Of a stretch of DNA of 64,000 nucleotides, positions 1 to 10,470 are shown one piece after another. Source of the DNA: Amycolatopsis camponoti (lineage in GTDB: Bacteria > Actinomycetota > Actinomycetes > Mycobacteriales > Pseudonocardiaceae); contig NZ_CABVGP010000002.1 in NCBI RefSeq assembly GCF_902497555.1, forward strand, positions 3,360,501 to 3,424,500, given 5' to 3'. The translations under genes were made by a program, and so were the position numbers. Every line of letters begins with the position of its first letter. Positions within the stretch are counted from its first letter, which is position 1. The notes under the pieces are model-generated. The model made no database searches. It was not told the DNA's origin and saw only the letters and a list, made by a program, of their open reading frames with translations.

Positions 1-328
<328 letters not shown>

Positions 329-345
329 TCACGTGCGCGCATCGC

Positions 346-408
346 GTGCTTGGCGGGGCATCACGGGTGACTGGACGGGCATCACGTGTGCTTGGCGGGG
401 CATCACGC
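346..408. repeat. Three tandem 21-bp repeats between eno and marR
   Basis: Three units start at 346, 367 and 388 with an exact 21-bp period. Units 1 and 3 share GTGCTTGGCGGGGCATCACG exactly over 20 bp; unit 2 matches at 16 of 20 positions. They lie upstream of enolase and just downstream of the marR stop codon. The period is a multiple of three, but no gene reads through them. Function unknown; could be an actinomycete intergenic minisatellite or part of the eno leader. Confidence 0.7.
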
Positions 409-414
409 CGGGAC

Positions 415-879
415 TCAGTCGTCGGCGGTCTGGCTGCGCTGGTGCTCGGTGATGTCGGTCAGCGTGCGCTTGAACCGCTCGTAGGTCTCCTGGCCCAGGC
501 GGTCCGCGTGGCGGCGCTGGATGGCGGCCATGATCGCGTCCGCCGCGCTCATCTGGGCGAGGCCGCGCGCGGTGGGGCAGATCAGCTTCGCGCGGCGGTC
601 ACTCGGGTCCGGCCGCCGCTCGACGTAGCCCAGTGCCTCCAGCTCGTCGATCAGCGTCCCGATGATCTGCTTGTACTGCCCCGAAAGCCGGGACAGCTCG
701 GTCGCCCGGACACCGCCGGGGTCCAGGTAGGCGAGCACGGCGCCGTGCCGGTGCTTCAGGTCGTCGAACCCTTGGGAAGCCAGCGTCGTGAACAGTTCCC
801 GCTGCACCGCGAACAGGAGGCGTCCCGAAAGGACACCCAGGTCGGGGTCCGTCGCGTTGCGTTCCGCGCGGGTGACCAT
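415..879 (-). CDS. MarR-family transcriptional regulator
   Basis: A 154-residue winged-helix DNA-binding protein. The central part (about residues 55-110) shows the MarR fold: a recognition region ATELSRLSGQYKQIIGTLID, then the wing YVERRPDPSDRRAKLICPTARG, with the DxRxK-type wing typical of the family. Length is standard for MarR. It starts 36 bp after the amidase stop codon on the same strand, so it may be the last gene of a LysR-amidase-marR unit. The palindromic octamer ACGATCGT at 913-920, overlapping the amidase stop codon, is a possible autoregulatory site but is not proof of one. Ligand unknown. Confidence 0.9.
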   Translation of the reverse strand: MVTRAERNATDPDLGVLSGRLLFAVQRELFTTLASQGFDDLKHRHGAVLAYLDPGGVRATELSRLSGQYKQIIGTLIDELEALGYVERRPDPSDRRAKLICPTARGLAQMSAADAIMAAIQRRHADRLGQETYERFKRTLTDITEHQRSQTADD

Positions 880-919
880 CGGCTGTCCTCCTCACCGTCG
901 GCCCCCACCTTAACGATCG

Positions 920-2488
920 TCAGGAGCCGAGCGTGGGAAGGAAGGCCGGGGCCCGGCGCGCCGGGGCGGCCCGCTCGAACGCCGCCGCGAAGGCGAGGAC
1001 CCGGGCGTCGGACCAGCGGCCCGCGAAGAACGACACGCCGATCGGCAGCGGGCCCGCGAACCCGGCCGGGACCGACACGTTCGGGTAGCCCGCGACGGCC
1101 GCCGGCGTCGACGAGCCGAGGACGAACGCGTCGCCCGCGGCGTAGTCCGTCTTCCACGCCGGGCTGTTGGTCGGCGCGACGATCGCGTCCAGGTGCAGGC
1201 GCGCGAGCGTCTCGTCGATCGACCGCTGCGCCAGCGACGTGGCCGTCGCGCGCTGCTGCCGGTACGTCGGGTCGGTCGGGGCCGGCGCGGCCGCCGCCTG
1301 CTCGAACAGCTCCTGGCCGAACTTCGACAGCTCCACCGGGTCGCGCCGGTTGAACGCGATCAGCTCGTCGAGCGTGGCGGGGTGGCCGGGCCGGTGCGTG
1401 AGGTAGGCGTCGAGGTCGCGCTTGAACTCGGTCAGCAGCGCCGGCGTCTCGGCGGCGCCGATCCGGTCCTGGTAAGGCAGGTCGACGTCGACGACCGTGG
1501 CCCCGCGCGCGGTCAGCGTCCGGACGGCGTCCCCGACCACCCGGTCGACGTCGGCGTCCAGGCCGGCCAGCCGCCAGACGCCGATCCGGGCCCCGCGCAG
1601 GGCACCGGGGTTCAGGAGGGCCGCGTAGTCGCGCGGCTGCCCGGCGGGGATCGCCGCCGTCGCGGGGTCGGCCGGGTCGCGGCCCTGCAGCACGGACAGC
1701 GTGACGGCGGCGTCGACGACGTGGCGCGCCATCGGCCCGGCCGTGTCCTGCTCGGCGGAGATCGGCACGACGCCGGTCCGGCTGACCAGCCCGAGCGTCG
1801 GCTTCTCGCCGACGACGTCGTTCGCACCGGCCGGGCAGACGATCGAGCCGTCGGTCTCGGTGCCGATCGCGACCTGGGCGAGCGTGGCCGCGACGGCGGC
1901 GCCGGAGCCCGACGACGAGCCGCACGGGTTGCGGTCGAGCACGTACGGGTTGTTCGTCTGGCCGCCGATCCCGGACCAGCCCGACGTCGAATGCGTCGAC
2001 CGGAAGTTGGCCCACTCGGAGAGGTTCGTCTTGCCGAGGATGACGGCGCCGCCGCGCTGGAGCCGGTTCACCAGCGCCGCGTCGGCGGCCGGGCGGCTGC
2101 GCGGCAGGGCCCGTGAACCCGCGGTCGCCGGCTGGGCGCGGGTGTCGATGTTGTCCTTGAGCAGCACCGGGATCCCGTCGAGCTGCCCGAGCGTCCGGTG
2201 CGCGCGGCGCCGGGCGTCGCTGGCGGCGGCGGCCCGGAGCGCGCCCGGGTCGACGGCGACGACCGAGCGGACCTTGCCGTCGACGCTGTCGATGCGGTGC
2301 AGGTAGGCCGTGGTCAGCCGGACGGCGGTGAGACCACCGTGGTCCATCCGCTGCTGGAGTTCGGGGATGGTCGCGGCGTCGAGGTCGAAGCCGAGGCCGG
2401 TCGCGGCGGCGGCGGGAACCGGGGCCAGGAGGGAACCGGCGAGGACGACGAGCACGGCGGCCGAGCGCAGACGATTCACGGCGTCCAT
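920..2488 (-). CDS. Secreted amidase-signature family hydrolase
   Basis: Predicted amide hydrolase of the amidase-signature family, exported. An N-terminal signal peptide (LRSAAVLVVLAGSLLAPVPAAAA) is followed by the family core. The catalytic Ser-cisSer-Lys triad is visible: Lys in LLKDNIDT, the glycine/serine loop CGSSSGSGAA and nucleophile Ser in TETDGSIVCPA. Start: the ATG at 2488 has GGAG at good spacing. A TTG 27 bp upstream is in frame but its GGAGGG is too close, so I chose 2488. It follows the LysR gene by 23 bp. Natural substrate cannot be told from sequence; homologues act on peptide amides or small amides. Confidence 0.9.
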   Translation of the reverse strand: MDAVNRLRSAAVLVVLAGSLLAPVPAAAATGLGFDLDAATIPELQQRMDHGGLTAVRLTTAYLHRIDSVDGKVRSVVAVDPGALRAAAASDARRRAHRTLGQLDGIPVLLKDNIDTRAQPATAGSRALPRSRPAADAALVNRLQRGGAVILGKTNLSEWANFRSTHSTSGWSGIGGQTNNPYVLDRNPCGSSSGSGAAVAATLAQVAIGTETDGSIVCPAGANDVVGEKPTLGLVSRTGVVPISAEQDTAGPMARHVVDAAVTLSVLQGRDPADPATAAIPAGQPRDYAALLNPGALRGARIGVWRLAGLDADVDRVVGDAVRTLTARGATVVDVDLPYQDRIGAAETPALLTEFKRDLDAYLTHRPGHPATLDELIAFNRRDPVELSKFGQELFEQAAAAPAPTDPTYRQQRATATSLAQRSIDETLARLHLDAIVAPTNSPAWKTDYAAGDAFVLGSSTPAAVAGYPNVSVPAGFAGPLPIGVSFFAGRWSDARVLAFAAAFERAAPARRAPAFLPTLGS

Positions 2489-2511
2489 GCCACTCCGGAA
2501 CGCCCCCGCGG

Positions 2512-3456
2512 TCAACCCTCCGTTGGTCGGGCGCCTCCTCTGTCCACAAGGGACTCGATGCCGGGCGGGAGGCTCGCGCGGTCGGCCACGAACCCGACGA
2601 TCGCGGTGCGCAGCGCGCGCACGGCCCGGGTGGGCTCGACCTCCTTGCGGTAGGCCAGCTGCACGATCCGCGTCATGCCCGCTTCCGGCGCGAACCGCGT
2701 CATCACGAACCGCTCGCCGGCCACGGTGCTCGGCACGACGGCCGACCCGACGCCGGCGCGCACCAGCTCCAGCACGGCGTCCATCTCGCCGCCCTCTATC
2801 GCGAACGACGGCTCGAACCCGGCCGCGCGGCAGGCGTTGACCGTCGCTTCCCGGACGTCGTAGCCGCGGCGGAACATCACCAGCGGGACGTCCGCGAGGT
2901 CCCGGACGTCGAGGCGGCTGTGCCGCACCGGCGCGTCCGCGGGGGAGATCACCACCAGTTCCTCCAGCAGCAGGGGCGTCGCCGCCAGGTGGGGGTCACC
3001 GGACATCCGCGCACCGGCCAGCAGAGCCAGGTCCAGCGCGCCTTCGGCGAGCCGCTGCCGGAGATCGCCCGACCCGCTTTCGTGCAGCTCCAGCTGGATG
3101 CCGGGGTACCGGCGGCGGAACGCCGAGAGCATCGCGGGCAGCAGGCCGGTGCACAGGCTGGGCGGCGCGCCGAGGCGCACCCGGCCGCGGTCCAGCTCGT
3201 CGAGTTCCCGGATCGCGAGCCGCGCGGACTCGGTCTCCGCCAGGATCCGCCGCGCGATCGGCAGCAGCACCTCGCCGGCCTCGGTGAGCGAGACGTTGCC
3301 GCGGATCCGGTGGAACAGCGGCGCGCCGAGGTCGTGTTCGAGCGTGCGGATCTGCTGGGACAGCGAGGGTTGCGCGACCCGCATCTCTTCGGCCGCGCGG
3401 GTGAAGTGCCGGTGCTCCGCGACGGCCACGAAGTAGGCGAGCTGGTGCAGCTGCAT
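2512..3456 (-). CDS. LysR-family regulator, divergent to sdhCAB
   Basis: A 314-residue LysR-type regulator. It starts MQLHQLAYFVAVAEHRHFTR, the standard first helix of the LysR winged helix-turn-helix, with RVAQPSLSQQIRTLE as the recognition region. The rest is a periplasmic-binding-protein-like effector domain (RVRLGAPPSL, VVISPADAP, GVGSAVVPSTVA). An upstream in-frame extension has no family similarity, so the ATG at 3456 is the start. Its start codon is only 40 bp from that of sdhC and a perfect inverted repeat sits between them. It probably controls sdhCAB and itself; the effector might be a C4 or central metabolite (inference). Confidence 0.93.
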   Translation of the reverse strand: MQLHQLAYFVAVAEHRHFTRAAEEMRVAQPSLSQQIRTLEHDLGAPLFHRIRGNVSLTEAGEVLLPIARRILAETESARLAIRELDELDRGRVRLGAPPSLCTGLLPAMLSAFRRRYPGIQLELHESGSGDLRQRLAEGALDLALLAGARMSGDPHLAATPLLLEELVVISPADAPVRHSRLDVRDLADVPLVMFRRGYDVREATVNACRAAGFEPSFAIEGGEMDAVLELVRAGVGSAVVPSTVAGERFVMTRFAPEAGMTRIVQLAYRKEVEPTRAVRALRTAIVGFVADRASLPPGIESLVDRGGARPTEG

Positions 3457-3464
3457 GAACCCAC

Positions 3465-3496
3465 GATAGCTGGTGGCTATCGAATGTAGAGCTATC
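3465..3496. promoter_or_regulatory. Candidate LysR operator between lysR and sdhC
   Basis: GATAGC (3465-3470), five bases, GCTATC (3476-3481) form a perfect inverted repeat of the T-N11-A type bound by LysR proteins. A third half-site GCTATC (3491-3496) directly abuts the sdhC ATG. The whole intergenic gap is 40 bp, so both transcripts must have very short leaders or none. Confidence 0.7.
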
Positions 3497-4236
3497 ATGT
3501 CTTTGACCTCTGATGAATCCGCTCTTACCGTCGATCGGGTGGTAACTGACCTCGAGCGCCGATCGAACGTCCGCCGGTTCTGGGACTCGACGATCGGCAA
3601 GAAGATCGTCATGGCGGTGAGCGGCGGCCTGCTGCTCGCGTTCGTGTTCGCGCACATGGTCGGCAACCTCAAGACGTTCCTCGGCGCCGACGACCTCAAC
3701 CACTACGCGCACTGGCTGCGGACGATCGGCGAGCCGGTCCTGCACTACGCGTGGTTCCTCTGGATCCAGCGCGTCGTGCTGCTGATCGCGCTCGTCCTGC
3801 ACGTCACGGCGGCGGTGCAGCTGGTCCGGCGCGACCTGCGGGCGCGGCCGGTGCGCTACGTCCACCGGCGGCCGGTGCGCGCGACCTTCGCGGTGCGCAC
3901 GATGCGCTGGGGCGGTGCGACGCTCGCGGTGTTCGTCGTCTGGCACATCCTCGACTTCACCGTGGGCACCGTGAACCGGGACTTCGTGCCCGGTGACCCG
4001 TACCACAACCTCGTCGCGGACTTCCAGGTCTGGTGGGTCAACGTGATCTACCTAGTCGCGCTCGCGATGCTCGGCCTGCACATCCACCACGGCTTCGCCA
4101 GCGCCGCGCGCACGCTGGGTGTCACCAGCGCGCGGCGGGAACGGGCGATCAAGATCCTCGGCAGCACGACGGCGGTCGTGATCGCGGGCGGCTACGCGCT
4201 CGTCCCGGTCGCGATCATGACGGGACTGGTGGATTG

Positions 4237-4237
<1 letters not shown>
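3497..4237 (+). CDS. sdhC: Succinate dehydrogenase cytochrome b subunit
   Basis: Membrane anchor of succinate:quinone oxidoreductase, carrying haem b and the quinone site. About five membrane helices are visible ([75 protein letters not shown], a last C-terminal helix). Conserved His residues occur in HMVGNLK, NHYAHW, WHILDF and HIHHG. The motifs [11 protein letters not shown] and [10 protein letters not shown] match the actinobacterial single-subunit cytochrome b558 family; there is no separate sdhD, so this is a type B enzyme. A GTG 24 bp upstream is in frame, but the ATG fits homologues better. The stop overlaps the sdhA start (TGATG). Confidence 0.95.
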
Positions 4238-6161
<1,924 letters not shown>

Positions 6162-6165
<4 letters not shown>

Positions 6166-6908
6166 AACTCACCGTCCGCGTCTGGCGGCAGGCCGGCCCG
6201 GCCACCGAGGGCAGGCTGGTGTCCTACCCGGTCGACGACCTCAGCCCGGACATGTCCTTCCTCGAGCTGCTCGACGTGCTCAACCAGGAGCTGATCGCGA
6301 ACGGCGACGAGCCGGTGGCCTTCGACCACGACTGCCGCGAGGGCATCTGCGGCTCGTGCGGCGTCGTGATCAACGGGCAGGCGCACGGTCCCGAGCGCAC
6401 GACGTCCTGCCAGCTGCACCTGCGCTCCTTCGCCGACGGTGAGGTGGTCGACGTCGAACCGTGGCGTGCCAAGGGGTTCCCGGTGATCAAGGACCTGGTG
6501 GTCGACCGGTCGGCGCTGGACCGGATCGTCCAGGCCGGCGGGTACGTCAGCGCCCCGACCGGCAGCGCCCCGGACGCCCACGCGACCCCGGTGCCCAAGC
6601 CGGACGCGGACCTGGCGTTCGACAACGCGACGTGCATCGGCTGCGGCGCCTGCGTGGCGGCGTGCCCCAACGGCTCGGCGACGCTGTTCACCGCCGCGAA
6701 GGTGACGCATCTGTCGCTGCTGCCGCAGGGGCAGCCGGAACGCGCCCGGCGCGTGCTCGACATGGTGGACACGATGGACGCGGAGGGGTTCGGCGGGTGC
6801 ACGAACACCGGTGAGTGCGTGGCTTCGTGCCCGAAGGGGATCCCGTTCGCGAGCATCGCGAACCTCAACCGGGAGTTCCGGAAGGCGAGCCGCTCGGGCC
6901 GTGGCTGA
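6162..6908 (+). CDS. sdhB: Succinate dehydrogenase iron-sulfur subunit
   Basis: Electron-transfer subunit between FAD and quinone. 248 residues. The N-terminal ferredoxin-like half carries the [2Fe-2S] ligands C58, C63, C66 and C83 ([10 protein letters not shown]...TSC). The C-terminal half carries [11 protein letters not shown] (C158-C168) and [16 protein letters not shown] (C213-C223), giving the [4Fe-4S] and [3Fe-4S] clusters. All cluster ligands are intact, so the complex should be functional. Last gene of the sdhCAB operon; the next gene converges on it. Confidence 0.97.
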
Positions 6909-6953
6909 GCGGCTCGCCATCCTGGGTTCAGCGGTCGAGCGTGACGGTTCGGC

Positions 6954-7514
6954 TCAGCGCTTGAGCTTGGCGTACACGATCACGTTGTCGAGGTAGTTCC
7001 GGTTCGCCGCGTCGTACTTGCCACCGCAGGTGATCAGGCGCAGCTCGGGCTCGGAAGTGTTGCCGTACACCGCTTCCGTCGGGAACGACTTCTTCGCGAT
7101 CTGGTCGACCTTCGTCACCTCGAACGTCAGCTTCCCGCCGTCGGCGCGGTCGACGTGCACGGGGTCGCCCGGCTTCAGCTCGTGCAGCCGCCAGAAGATG
7201 CCCTTGCGGTGGTCGCCGTCGATGTGGCCGAGGATCACCGCGGGCCCGACCTCGCCGGGCGTCGGGCCGTACTCGTACCAGCCGGCCTGCAGCGGCTGGT
7301 CGACCGGCGGCACCTCGACGGTGCGGTCGGGGTTGAGGCCGAGCGACACCAGCGTCGACTTCGCGTCGATCGCGGGGACGTCGAGCGCGGTCGGCAGGGA
7401 CCGGGTCACGCCGGCGGCGGCCGGGGCCGGCGGTGGGGCGGCGGGGGTCGCCGCCGCTCCGCAGCCGGCGAGCAGCAGCGCGGAGACGATGGCGAGGAGG
7501 GCGCGGCGCAGCAT
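6954..7514 (-). CDS. Lipoprotein-type class E/F-like sortase
   Basis: Cysteine transpeptidase expected to join surface proteins to the cell wall, or to process them, outside the membrane. 186 residues. The signal sequence ends in a lipobox (LLLAGCGA, Cys18), then a Pro/Ala linker, then the sortase beta-barrel. Catalytic residues are visible: His97 in ILGHIDG, Cys153 in LITCGG, Arg162 in NRNYLDNVIVYA. I took ATG 7514 because it begins the signal peptide; the longer frame runs into the upstream gene. It follows the secreted protein at 7519-8289 by 4 bp, so the two are almost certainly cotranscribed and may act as enzyme and substrate. Confidence 0.9.
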   Translation of the reverse strand: MLRRALLAIVSALLLAGCGAAATPAAPPPAPAAAGVTRSLPTALDVPAIDAKSTLVSLGLNPDRTVEVPPVDQPLQAGWYEYGPTPGEVGPAVILGHIDGDHRKGIFWRLHELKPGDPVHVDRADGGKLTFEVTKVDQIAKKSFPTEAVYGNTSEPELRLITCGGKYDAANRNYLDNVIVYAKLKR

Positions 7515-7518
7515 CGCC

Positions 7519-8289
7519 TCAGCCCTCGACGGCGAGGCTGCCGTCGCCGGTCTGCGGGGCACCGGCGGGAACGACGACGACCTGGCCCGGCCCGGTCGGC
7601 TTCGGCGGCGCTTCGGGCGCGCGCTCCTTCGACGGTCCGCAGGTGACGGAGGCGAGCTTGACGTCGCCGCTGCCGAGGGCGCCGGTGGCCTTGCCGCCGA
7701 GCAGCTTGACGTGCAGGGCCGTGACTTCGAGGCTGCCGTCGTAGCGCTGGATCTGCTCGTTGACGGTCACCTCGGCGACGCCGGGGATGCCGAGCTTCTG
7801 GTTCGGCGAAGTGGCGGCGGGCAGCGTGCCGAGCCGGCCGAGGTTGACGCCGGCCAGGTCGCTGCTGCCGGTGACGTGCCCGTCGGCCGACGCGCAGCGG
7901 GCGCTGATCAGCCGGATCGACGGCACGCGCCCGGCGGCCGCGGCGAGCAGCGGCAGCGTCACCTCGGCGACGCTCGCCTTCGCGGCCACGGACCCGGCGC
8001 CGTCGACGACTGAGCTGCTGATGGCCTTCGCGGTGACGAGCCCCTTGAGCGGGGCGTCGGCGACGCTCGCTTCGGCGGGCCCGGCGCTGCTCGACTTGGC
8101 CAGCTGCCCGGTGTCGACGGTGATCCCCTTGCCGCCGGTGAGGACGCCGGGCAGCAGGGAAACGCCCGCCGACGCGCCGAAAGCGGACCCGGTGACGGCG
8201 TCGTCGGCGGTGGCGACACCGGTGGCGCCGGCGAGCACGGCGACGGTCACCCCGGCCAGGCTCCCGGCTCGGAGCAGGGTCGTGCGCAT
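7519..8289 (-). CDS. Choice-of-anchor P-like secreted protein, partner of the sortase
   Basis: 256-residue exported protein. A signal peptide (LLRAGSLAGVTVAVLAGATGVATA) precedes a body with DGSLEVTALHVKLLGG and a conserved two-Cys pattern (ISARCASADG, ASVTCGPSK), resembling actinobacterial choice-of-anchor P proteins. The C-terminus reads GAPQTGDGSLAVEG and stops. The PQTGDG stretch resembles a sorting motif, but the hydrophobic helix and basic tail of a classic sorting signal are missing. AAAGGAC provides the ribosome site for ATG 8289. A promoter-like pair lies at 8370-8397. Function unknown; the 4-bp gap to the sortase argues for a surface role. Confidence 0.75.
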   Translation of the reverse strand: MRTTLLRAGSLAGVTVAVLAGATGVATADDAVTGSAFGASAGVSLLPGVLTGGKGITVDTGQLAKSSSAGPAEASVADAPLKGLVTAKAISSSVVDGAGSVAAKASVAEVTLPLLAAAAGRVPSIRLISARCASADGHVTGSSDLAGVNLGRLGTLPAATSPNQKLGIPGVAEVTVNEQIQRYDGSLEVTALHVKLLGGKATGALGSGDVKLASVTCGPSKERAPEAPPKPTGPGQVVVVPAGAPQTGDGSLAVEG

Positions 8290-8632
8290 GAAGAAAGTCC
8301 TTTCGCCGGAACGGAAAACGGGGAGACACCGCGGCGGGACGTGACCCGGCGGCGAGGGAAAGCCCGGCCACGCTATCAAAATCGCTACGCGGGGCAAGGA
8401 TTCCTTGTGGTGACGGGGATGCCGGTGGTGCGCGATACGTGATCTTCGGATTCGGTAACGACACGAAGCGGTCATCTGAAGCTTCGGATTTTCACAATCC
8501 ACGGACGCGGAGTAATGCCCGTTGCGGCATTCGAGGGGGTTCACCGCAGAATCGCACACGGACGAGTGATTACCTGGATGGGCGGCAGCGAACACTCAGC
8601 GTGATGTGACCACCACGGGCGTTTGCCGTGGC
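8290..8632. other. Intergenic region upstream of the sortase operon
   Basis: This 343-bp stretch lies between two minus-strand genes. I see no coding potential. It holds the likely promoter and leader of the sortase operon and a short hairpin (AATGCC, six-base loop, GGCATT) near 8514-8531, which could be a weak terminator for the membrane-protein gene starting at 9097. Confidence 0.5.
8370..8397 (-). promoter_or_regulatory. Possible promoter of the anchor-protein/sortase operon
   Basis: On the minus strand TTGCCC (8392-8397) and TAGCGT (8370-8375) are separated by 16 bp, a housekeeping-type -35/-10 pair about 80 bp before the ATG at 8289. The -10 keeps the T-A-N-N-N-T core. Confidence 0.4.
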
Positions 8633-9097
8633 TCAGACCCGGTACGGGCCGTGGTTCCCGAGGTCCGGGCTCACCTGCGGAGACGGGCCACCCTGTCCCG
8701 AAACCGGGGTGACCGTCGTCTGCTCGATCCCGGCGGGCGGCCGGTCGGCGTCCCGCTCCTGGAAGCTCGTCTCCACGATCGTGTCCTGCCGCCGGTGGCC
8801 CAGCACCGCCAGCGTCGCCCCGTGCACCAGCGCCAGCAGCAACAGGAACACGCCCAGCCGGCCGACGAGCGCGGCCGTCGAGCCCGACCAGCCCGGGCCC
8901 ACCACCGAAAGCAACGCCAGCACGCCGAACGCGACCAGATGGAAGACCGTCACCACCATCCGCGCCATCGCGCCGGTCGCTCCGCCGCCGGTGCCGCCGC
9001 TCAGGTAGCGGCGGCCGCCGCGGTACAGGATCTGGCCGTCGGCCACCACGAAGATCAAGCCGATGATCAGGAACCCCGGGAGTTCGTTGTCGGGCAT
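8633..9097 (-). CDS. Hypothetical membrane protein
   Basis: 154 residues, not recognised. Three probable membrane helices: LPGFLIIGLIFVVADGQILY, VVTVFHLVAFGVLALLSVVG, and AALVGRLGVFLLLLALVHGA. The C-terminal 45 residues are hydrophilic and disordered-looking. AGGAGGAC sits directly before ATG 9097. It points away from the divergent LLM gene at 9208 and probably forms its own unit. Confidence 0.75.
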   Translation of the reverse strand: MPDNELPGFLIIGLIFVVADGQILYRGGRRYLSGGTGGGATGAMARMVVTVFHLVAFGVLALLSVVGPGWSGSTAALVGRLGVFLLLLALVHGATLAVLGHRRQDTIVETSFQERDADRPPAGIEQTTVTPVSGQGGPSPQVSPDLGNHGPYRV

Positions 9098-9207
9098 CGT
9101 GTCCTCCTCTTTCCGCGAGGGGTACCCGGGGACGCCGCGGCGATGAGCCGCTTCACCGGATCGAGCGACGACCGTCCTGGAGGAACTCCAGGTTTACGAT
9201 CACGACC

Positions 9208-10047
9208 ATGCGATTCGCCATCAAGACCTCGCCCCAGAACACCGAGTGGGCGGACATGCTCGCCGTGTGGCAGGCCGCCGACGAGATCGAGCTGTTCGAG
9301 TCCGGCTGGACCTTCGACCACTTCTATCCCATCTTCTCCGATTCGACCGGGCCGTGCCTCGAAGGCTGGGTCACGCTCACCGCGCTCGCGCAGGCCACCA
9401 AGCGGCTGCGGCTGGGCACGCTGGTCAGCGGGATGCACTACCGCCACCCGGCGCTGCTCGCGAACATGGCCGCGACCCTCGACATCGTTTCGGGCGGCCG
9501 CCTCGAAATCGGCATCGGCGCCGGCTGGAACGAAGAGGAGTCCGGCGCGTACGGCATGCGGCTCGGCTCGGTCAAGGAGCGCAGCGACCGCTTCGAGGAG
9601 GGCTGCGAGGTGCTCGTCGGCCTGCTGACCCAGGAGAAGACGACGTTCCAGGGCGAGCACTACCAGCTGACCGACGCCCGGTGCGAACCCAAGGGCGTGC
9701 AGAAGCCGCACCCGCCGATCTGCATCGGCGGCAGCGGTGAGAAGCGCACCCTGCGCACGGCCGCGAAGTACGCCCAGCACTGGAACTTCGTCGGCGGCAC
9801 GCCCGAGGAGTTCGCCCACAAGCGCGACGTGCTGCACCGCCACTGCGCGGACATCGGCCGCGACCCGGCCGGGATCACGCTGTCCTCGCACGTCCGCCTC
9901 GACCCGGACGGCGACTACGCCAAGGTGGCGGCCGAAGCCGAAGCGCTCGGCGAAGCGGGTCTCGACCTCGCGATCGTGTACCTGCCGCCGCCGCACACCC
10001 CGGCCGTGCTGGAGCCGCTGGCAAAGGCCCTGGAACCGTTGCGCTGA
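9208..10047 (+). CDS. LLM-class F420-dependent oxidoreductase
   Basis: Luciferase-like (beta/alpha)8 oxidoreductase, 279 residues, likely F420-dependent as in the TIGR03560-type subgroup. Core motifs: ESGWTFDHFYP, RLRLGTLVSGMHYRHPALLANMAATLD, SGGRLEIGIGAGWNEEE, and KPHPPICIGGSGEKRTLRTAA. Substrate unknown; the family acts on varied carbonyl or aromatic substrates. Monocistronic by context, divergent from the membrane protein gene. Confidence 0.9.
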   Translation: MRFAIKTSPQNTEWADMLAVWQAADEIELFESGWTFDHFYPIFSDSTGPCLEGWVTLTALAQATKRLRLGTLVSGMHYRHPALLANMAATLDIVSGGRLEIGIGAGWNEEESGAYGMRLGSVKERSDRFEEGCEVLVGLLTQEKTTFQGEHYQLTDARCEPKGVQKPHPPICIGGSGEKRTLRTAAKYAQHWNFVGGTPEEFAHKRDVLHRHCADIGRDPAGITLSSHVRLDPDGDYAKVAAEAEALGEAGLDLAIVYLPPPHTPAVLEPLAKALEPLR

Positions 10048-10173
10048 CGCGAACCTCACCCGGGCGTGCGGAGTGGATCACCCGGGCGAGTTGCCGCGAA
10101 TTGCGCGGCTCCGCGACCGGTGGGAGCGTCGGGAAACCGCACTGATTTCCCACCACGGAACCAGGAGTCGCGC

Positions 10174-10470
10174 ATGACCACCACCGAGATGCCCGCCGTC
10201 CACGAATGCACCGTCAGCGGGTGTTCCTACAACCACGACGGCTGCCACGCGTTCGCCATCACCGTCGGCGGCGACAACGGGTCCGCCGACTGCGGCACCT
10301 TCGTCCCGTTGAACACGAAGGGCGGCCTCGACCGCGTCGTGGCCCAGGTGGGCGCGTGCTCGCGAGCGGACTGTAGGCACAACTCGTCGCTGGAGTGCAC
10401 GGCCTCGAGCGTCCGGGTCGGGCCGGGCGCGGGCGCGCACTCCGCCAACTGCCTCACCTTCGAGAAGTAG
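10174..10470 (+). CDS. DUF1540 protein with two cysteine modules
   Basis: 98-residue cytoplasmic protein with two copies of a Cys-rich module: ECTVSGCSYNHDGC...ADC (about 11-45) and ACSRADCRHNSSLEC...NC (about 67-94). The C-x4-C-x5-7-C-x-C pattern suits a small metal-binding fold, the hallmark of DUF1540. AGGAG at proper spacing selects ATG 10174 rather than the earlier ATG in frame. Function is unknown in the family; metal binding is inferred. Its last 17 bp overlap the end of the convergent gene. Confidence 0.85.
   Translation: MTTTEMPAVHECTVSGCSYNHDGCHAFAITVGGDNGSADCGTFVPLNTKGGLDRVVAQVGACSRADCRHNSSLECTASSVRVGPGAGAHSANCLTFEK

Noticed and set aside
756..2549. Arg-rich 597-codon minus-strand frame over the amidase
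   Set aside because: Shadow of the amidase in another frame; composition is Arg/Pro-rich noise and the amidase frame has catalytic motifs and an RBS.
8514..8531. Strong terminator
   Set aside because: Stem is only 6 bp with a 6-base loop and no supporting context; mentioned only as weak.
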